Assembly (NCBI RefSeq): GCF_050433125.1
Contig: NZ_JBNPXV010000001.1
Span: 62,001-126,000 of the forward strand
From: Roseimarinus sediminis
GTDB lineage: Bacteria; Bacteroidota; Bacteroidia; Bacteroidales; Prolixibacteraceae
Reading direction: 5' to 3'
Length of the DNA stretch: 64,000 nt
The notes under the pieces were generated by a model, which ran no database searches, was not told the origin of the DNA, and saw only the letters and a program-made list of their open reading frames with translations. The translations under genes were made by a program, and so were the position numbers. Each line of letters starts with the position of its first letter. Position 1 is the stretch's first letter. This document shows positions 60,779 to 64,000 of the stretch, piece after piece.

Positions 60779-60877
60779 ATGGAAGTTGAATTTGCTATTG
60801 TTCATGAACTTGCATATAATCTTTGTCAGTACATTGGCTTGGAATTCAGTAAATTATTTTTAAAAAAGCAAGATTAA
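60779..60877 (+). CDS. 32-codon small ORF abutting the DUF418 gene
   Basis: Reads MEVEFAIVHELAYNLCQYIG, then LEFSKLFLKKQD, from ATG 60779 to TAA 60875-60877, directly followed by the DUF418 ATG at 60878. It is amphipathic and helical. A stop in the same frame just upstream excludes a longer frame. It may be a leader peptide coupled to DUF418, or a remnant of a larger gene. No family recognised. Confidence 0.3.
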   Translation: MEVEFAIVHELAYNLCQYIGLEFSKLFLKKQD

Positions 60878-62143
60878 ATGAATATGAAACAAAATAGTTC
60901 CTTATCATCACCTTTAAAGCGAATAACTGTTTTAGATGCTCTTCGGGGCTTTGCATTGTTGGGGGTAATTCTGATGCACATGATTCAACATTTTGGAATA
61001 TTTTTCATGTATTCGCAACAGGAAACCCTTCAATTTCCAGCCCTGGATGAAGCCATTCAGTGGATTGGAAACAATATCATCATGGGCCGGTTTATCAATA
61101 TCTTTGCCTTTCTGTTTGGTTTAAGCTTCTTTATTCAGATGGACCGGGCTGCCAAAAAAGGCATCGACTTTCGTAAACGTTTTGTGTGGCGAATGATTTT
61201 GTTATTGGGAATGGGCCTGTTGAGTCATTCCTTTTACAGTGTTGAAATAATTTCTATTTACGGGTTTTTCGGGTTGTTAATGATTCCGCTCTACCGGGTT
61301 AAAAAATGGATATTATTGGTGCTCGTTGGTTTTCTCTTATTAGGTGGTCCCCGTGCCATACAAGTCATTAATCATAACAGCAATGTGGGCACCGGGCAAA
61401 CAGAGACTGAAGAACAAGTGAACAACAGGCAAAATGACCGTGAAGTGTCTCAACATATTTCAAACCCTTCTTTTTTTAATTCAGCAAAACACAATTATGA
61501 GAACCGTTTGCAAGGAAAGTTGAATTATCAGTTTGGCCTAATCGGACGGGGATATGTCACTTTTGCTTTGTTTGTTCTGGGACTGGTTCTCGGGCGTATT
61601 CGCTTTTTTGAAAACATTCACAGGCAGAAAAGACAAAACTTATTCCTGTTTATCGGATTTGTTGCGGCAACCCTGCTTGTAACCTTGATTCAAAACGTGA
61701 TGCCGCCTCAAAACATACGCGCTCTGTTCGGGCCTGGAGACGAGACCATATCAGCTTCGCTGTTGATGGCAAAAGCGTTGGATGATATCGGCATGGTTTT
61801 GTTCACAGGATCATTAACGATGGGATTCATATTGCTGTATCAAACAAGACAATTTGGTAAACATCTGGATGTTTTGGCTCCGTACGGTCGGACCGCACTG
61901 ACCAATTACATCATGCAGGGTTTCATTGGAAGTATTCTTTTTTCACCCTGGGCATTGGGTTCTTCTTTCGGTGGTTGGGGCCTTTCAGCTTTATTTTTCC
62001 TGGGGGTTGTGATTTATGTCCTTCAGGGTATTGTCAGCAAAATTTGGTTAAAATACTACTTGTACGGACCCCTGGAGTGGCTTTGGCGCAGTGGAACCTA
62101 TTTATCTTTTCAACCTTTTAAAAAGAAATCACCAAAAGAGTAG
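60878..62143 (+). CDS. DUF418 family membrane protein (YeiB-like)
   Basis: A 421-aa inner-membrane protein with about ten helices. RITVLDALRGFALLGVILMHM near residues 15-36, GRFINIFAFLFGLSFFIQMDRA and the C-terminal block PYGRTALTNYIMQGFIGSILF with KIWLKYYLYGPLEWLWRSGTY are the features of the DUF418/YeiB family, distantly related to acyltransferase-3 membrane enzymes. Function unknown. It is the only polytopic membrane protein of the cassette. Confidence 0.9.
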   Translation: MNMKQNSSLSSPLKRITVLDALRGFALLGVILMHMIQHFGIFFMYSQQETLQFPALDEAIQWIGNNIIMGRFINIFAFLFGLSFFIQMDRAAKKGIDFRKRFVWRMILLLGMGLLSHSFYSVEIISIYGFFGLLMIPLYRVKKWILLVLVGFLLLGGPRAIQVINHNSNVGTGQTETEEQVNNRQNDREVSQHISNPSFFNSAKHNYENRLQGKLNYQFGLIGRGYVTFALFVLGLVLGRIRFFENIHRQKRQNLFLFIGFVAATLLVTLIQNVMPPQNIRALFGPGDETISASLLMAKALDDIGMVLFTGSLTMGFILLYQTRQFGKHLDVLAPYGRTALTNYIMQGFIGSILFSPWALGSSFGGWGLSALFFLGVVIYVLQGIVSKIWLKYYLYGPLEWLWRSGTYLSFQPFKKKSPKE

Positions 62144-62147
62144 AAAT

Positions 62148-62879
62148 ATGAGACAAGTCAAGACATTAGGGATCGTTGTATGGATGGTTTGTTCCTTTTT
62201 TTCCACAAACCATACATTGGCACAGTCTGGCAATAGTTTTAAGCACCTAAGTAAAAAAGAACAAAGTATTATTGCCATTGCCTCAACAGCAGGGATGGGC
62301 CATTTGTCAGAGTTAAAGACGAAATTGCATGCAGGCCTGGATGCCGGATTGACCATCAATGAAATCAAAGAAATCATGGTACACCTGTATGCCTATTGCG
62401 GATTTCCCCGCAGTATTCGTGGTTTGCAGACATTAATGGAGGTACTTGATGAGCGAAAGGCAAAAGGAATTGAAGATGAATGGGGTGCCGATGCATCACC
62501 AATCAGTGATGAACGAAGTAAATATGACCGGGGAAAAGCAAATTTAGAAGAACTGATCGGGAGGCCGTTAAACGAGCCACAAAGCGCTTATGCTGCCTTT
62601 GCTCCAACAATAGAAGTCTTTCTAAAAGAGCATTTATTTGCCGACATTTTCGACCGCGATGTTTTGACCTTTGCAGACCGAGAGTTAGTAAGCATCTCTG
62701 TAATAAGCGCTATTGGCGGTGCCGAACCCATGCTTAAAAGTCATTTGGCCATTTGCCTTAATTTAGGTTTCAGCCACCAACAATTGAATGAATTTTTGAG
62801 TGTCATCAAATCAACCGTGGGGAAAAAAGAGGCAAAGGCTGCTCAGCTTGTGTTAAATGAAGTGCTTAGCTCCCGATAA
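62148..62879 (+). CDS. exported carboxymuconolactone decarboxylase family protein
   Basis: A 243-aa protein with a signal peptide (hydrophobic core residues 6-20, cleavage after NHTLA). It carries two CMD/AhpD-like helical domains: the first with VHLYAYCGFPRSIRGLQTLM near residues 75-95, the second with RELVSISVISAIGGAEPMLKSHLAIC near residues 180-205. No CxxC pair is seen, so it is unlikely to be a peroxidase of the AhpD type. ATG 62148 is preferred; the frame extends into the DUF418 gene. Confidence 0.88.
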   Translation: MRQVKTLGIVVWMVCSFFSTNHTLAQSGNSFKHLSKKEQSIIAIASTAGMGHLSELKTKLHAGLDAGLTINEIKEIMVHLYAYCGFPRSIRGLQTLMEVLDERKAKGIEDEWGADASPISDERSKYDRGKANLEELIGRPLNEPQSAYAAFAPTIEVFLKEHLFADIFDRDVLTFADRELVSISVISAIGGAEPMLKSHLAICLNLGFSHQQLNEFLSVIKSTVGKKEAKAAQLVLNEVLSSR

Positions 62880-62897
62880 ATAAAAACCAATTTGATA

Positions 62898-63383
62898 ATG
62901 AAGAATAGTTTTAAATACAGCTTGCTATTTTGTGTGATTCTTGTTGCATCGTGCAATATGAAAAATAGCACCAATGAACCCCTTGCGCTAAGCGAACCTT
63001 GTTTTCCCAAGGGTGGATTACTAAAAAGTCCGAACTTCACCGGCACCGTTTGGTTGAATATGATGGGAGCCAAAGACACTGCCCTGCATGCCAGTTATGG
63101 ATATGTAAGCTTTGCACCTGAAGCAAGAACCAACTGGCATTCACATCCGGGAGGGCAAATCCTTTTTATTACTGAAGGAAAGGGTTATTATCAGGCAAAA
63201 GGGCAAGCAGCCCAATTGCTGCAAAAAGGCGATTATGTTGAGATCCCTCCCAATGTGGTACATTGGCACGGAGCAGCACCCGATAGTAAATTTGCACACC
63301 TCGCAGTGAGTATGAATACCAACCGGGGAGGTGCAGTCTGGCTGGGCGCTGTTACGGAGCAGGAATACAGCTTTGATAACTAA
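62898..63383 (+). CDS. cupin-domain lipoprotein
   Basis: A 161-aa protein with lipoprotein signal ending LVASC (Cys at about residue 17). The mature part is a single cupin: FAPEARTNWHSHPGGQILFITEGKGYYQ (metal motif 1, about residues 75-102) and GDYVEIPPNVVHWHGAAPDSKFAHLAV (motif 2). TTG 62892 is an alternative start. It ends the cassette; only a few bases later begins the second GIY-YIG relic. Pairs of CMD and cupin proteins are frequent neighbours in Bacteroidota. Confidence 0.88.
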   Translation: MKNSFKYSLLFCVILVASCNMKNSTNEPLALSEPCFPKGGLLKSPNFTGTVWLNMMGAKDTALHASYGYVSFAPEARTNWHSHPGGQILFITEGKGYYQAKGQAAQLLQKGDYVEIPPNVVHWHGAAPDSKFAHLAVSMNTNRGGAVWLGAVTEQEYSFDN

Positions 63384-63384
63384 A

Positions 63385-63617
63385 ATGAAATTCTTCGTTA
63401 AAACAATATTCAGTAAAAAGCTGGACCGGTATTACATTGGTTCAACAGAATTATCGCCTGAAGAAAGATTATCCCTACACCTATCGAAGCATTATGGAAA
63501 TTCAAAACCCCGATTAAATCGGGGGCAAAAACTGATGATTGGGAACTCAGGTCCCACATTGAATGCAGCTCAATCTCCCAAGCCAGAAAGTTAGACAACC
63601 ACCTTATTGAATTTTAG
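63385..63617 (+). pseudogene. GIY-YIG gene broken by the same palindrome, copy 2
   Basis: Copy of 54526-54758 in the same orientation. Reads MKFFVKTIFSKKLDRYYIG, then the rest of the domain until CCCCGATTAAATCGGGG (63508-63524) changes the frame. The restored frame again reads AKTDDWELRSHIECSS and ends at 63617. The start lies 1 bp after the cupin stop. The frame can be extended back into the cupin gene, but the homology begins here. Confidence 0.85.
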
Positions 63618-63768
63618 TTTCTTCTTTCAACGAAAAGTCGATCGAATAAATGTACAAATACAAATAAAGTCGTCTGTAAAATTGTATTCCTACACTTATA
63701 GTTGTCCGTGAAAATGAAATCCGAAACAAGTCAACCATGAGAAGAAGCGCCTTAAAACAAATTTGATT
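63407..63768 (+). repeat. direct repeat DR2 flanking the AraC/AKR cassette
   Basis: Second copy of DR1 (54548-54870), same orientation, sharing the GIY-YIG relic, its palindrome, and about 100 bp beyond. It contains additional bases near 63662-63710, among them a repeated ACAAATA. Confidence 0.85.
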
Positions 63769-63853
63769 TCTTTTGAACTTGTAAGTCGGTAGCACGTGAA
63801 CATTGGTTTCAGGCCATTGACGAGTTAAACCTCATCACAGGGTGAAGGCGGAC

Positions 63854-64000
63854 TTATTTCTTTTTTATATCCCCAATCTGTTTTAGAAACTTATCAAAGT
63901 CCGATTCAAACAGCCTGTCCTGCACCACCCTGAATTTTTCATATTCGTTTTCGGCCTTTAGCTTTGCTTCAAGCATTGATATTTTACCGGCATCCCGCAA
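63854..64000 (-). CDS. C-terminal fragment, probable RhuM-family (virulence-associated) protein
   Basis: A minus-strand frame enters from the right edge and stops at TAA 63854-63856. The visible 48 residues include ISMLEAKLKAENEYEKFRVV and QDRLFESDFDKFLKQI, which resemble the conserved C-terminus of Bacteroidota RhuM-like proteins as I remember it. These are often accessory or mobile genes. The rest of the gene lies outside the window, so the call is tentative. Confidence 0.5.
   Translation of the reverse strand: MRDAGKISMLEAKLKAENEYEKFRVVQDRLFESDFDKFLKQIGDIKKK

Noticed and set aside
63331..63384. Longer GIY-YIG frame starting at 63331
   Set aside because: The extension lies inside the cupin gene in another frame, and similarity to the other copy begins at 63385.

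Overview
The window is chromosomal DNA of a Bacteroidota bacterium, most likely in or near Bacteroidales/Marinilabiliales. The reasons are the gliding-motility lipoprotein GldH, a type IX secretion (T9SS) sorting tail, phylum-restricted families (DUF5020, DUF3098), the ftsX-DUF3098-truB-queA gene order, lipoproteins and Ala-x-Ala-Gln signal peptides, and -7 boxes of the TAnnTTTG type instead of TATAAT. Both ends cut through genes.

Layout. 0-9.5 kb (minus strand): truncated lipoprotein gene, then an alpha-2-macroglobulin/PbpC operon and ispD. 9.7-12.5 kb: DUF2461 protein, then a DUF5020 Tsx-like outer-membrane channel followed by an NCS2 purine permease. 12.8-14.9 kb: metG. 15.3-19.5 kb: an AT-rich surface-protein block (S74 chaperone/T9SS protein behind an out-of-frame 10-bp tandem repeat, a lipoprotein, a secreted lipase-like protein). 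19.7-23.4 kb: holB, ricT-like, gldH, trmB. 23.6-24.2 kb: tRNA-Gly/Leu/Gly operon with two palindrome-riddled tRNA-Gly relics. 24.3-36.3 kb: mutS, SDR, small genes, comF, queA, truB, DUF3098, ftsX, yfhO. 36.4-47.1 kb: surface polysaccharide locus with flippase, sulfotransferase, two glycosyltransferases and all five enzyme types of the Wbp/Wlb route to UDP-2,3-diacetamido-2,3-dideoxy-D-mannuronic acid, interrupted by a UPF0175/DUF3368 toxin-antitoxin-like pair. 47.1-53.8 kb: small envelope genes, ileS, dksA-like, lspA. 53.8-54.9 kb: tRNA-Ile2(CAU) with two damaged copies and GIY-YIG nuclease ORFs. 54.9-63.4 kb: an AraC-controlled cassette of mostly exported enzymes (hydrolases, aldo/keto reductases, carboxymuconolactone decarboxylase, cupin) lying between two direct repeats of a broken GIY-YIG element. 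The right edge holds the tail of a probable RhuM-family gene.

The most unusual signal is a set of 16-19 bp palindromes that replace the arms or loops of tRNA gene copies. One palindrome is nested in the centre of another, and another breaks the reading frame of two GIY-YIG copies. Together with the tRNA-flanked GIY-YIG units and the direct-repeat-bounded cassette, this suggests an active process of hairpin or palindrome replacement and GIY-YIG-element spread in this lineage. The second notable signal is the 10-bp repeat that currently separates the start codon and signal peptide of the S74/T9SS protein into different frames, a likely phase-variation switch.
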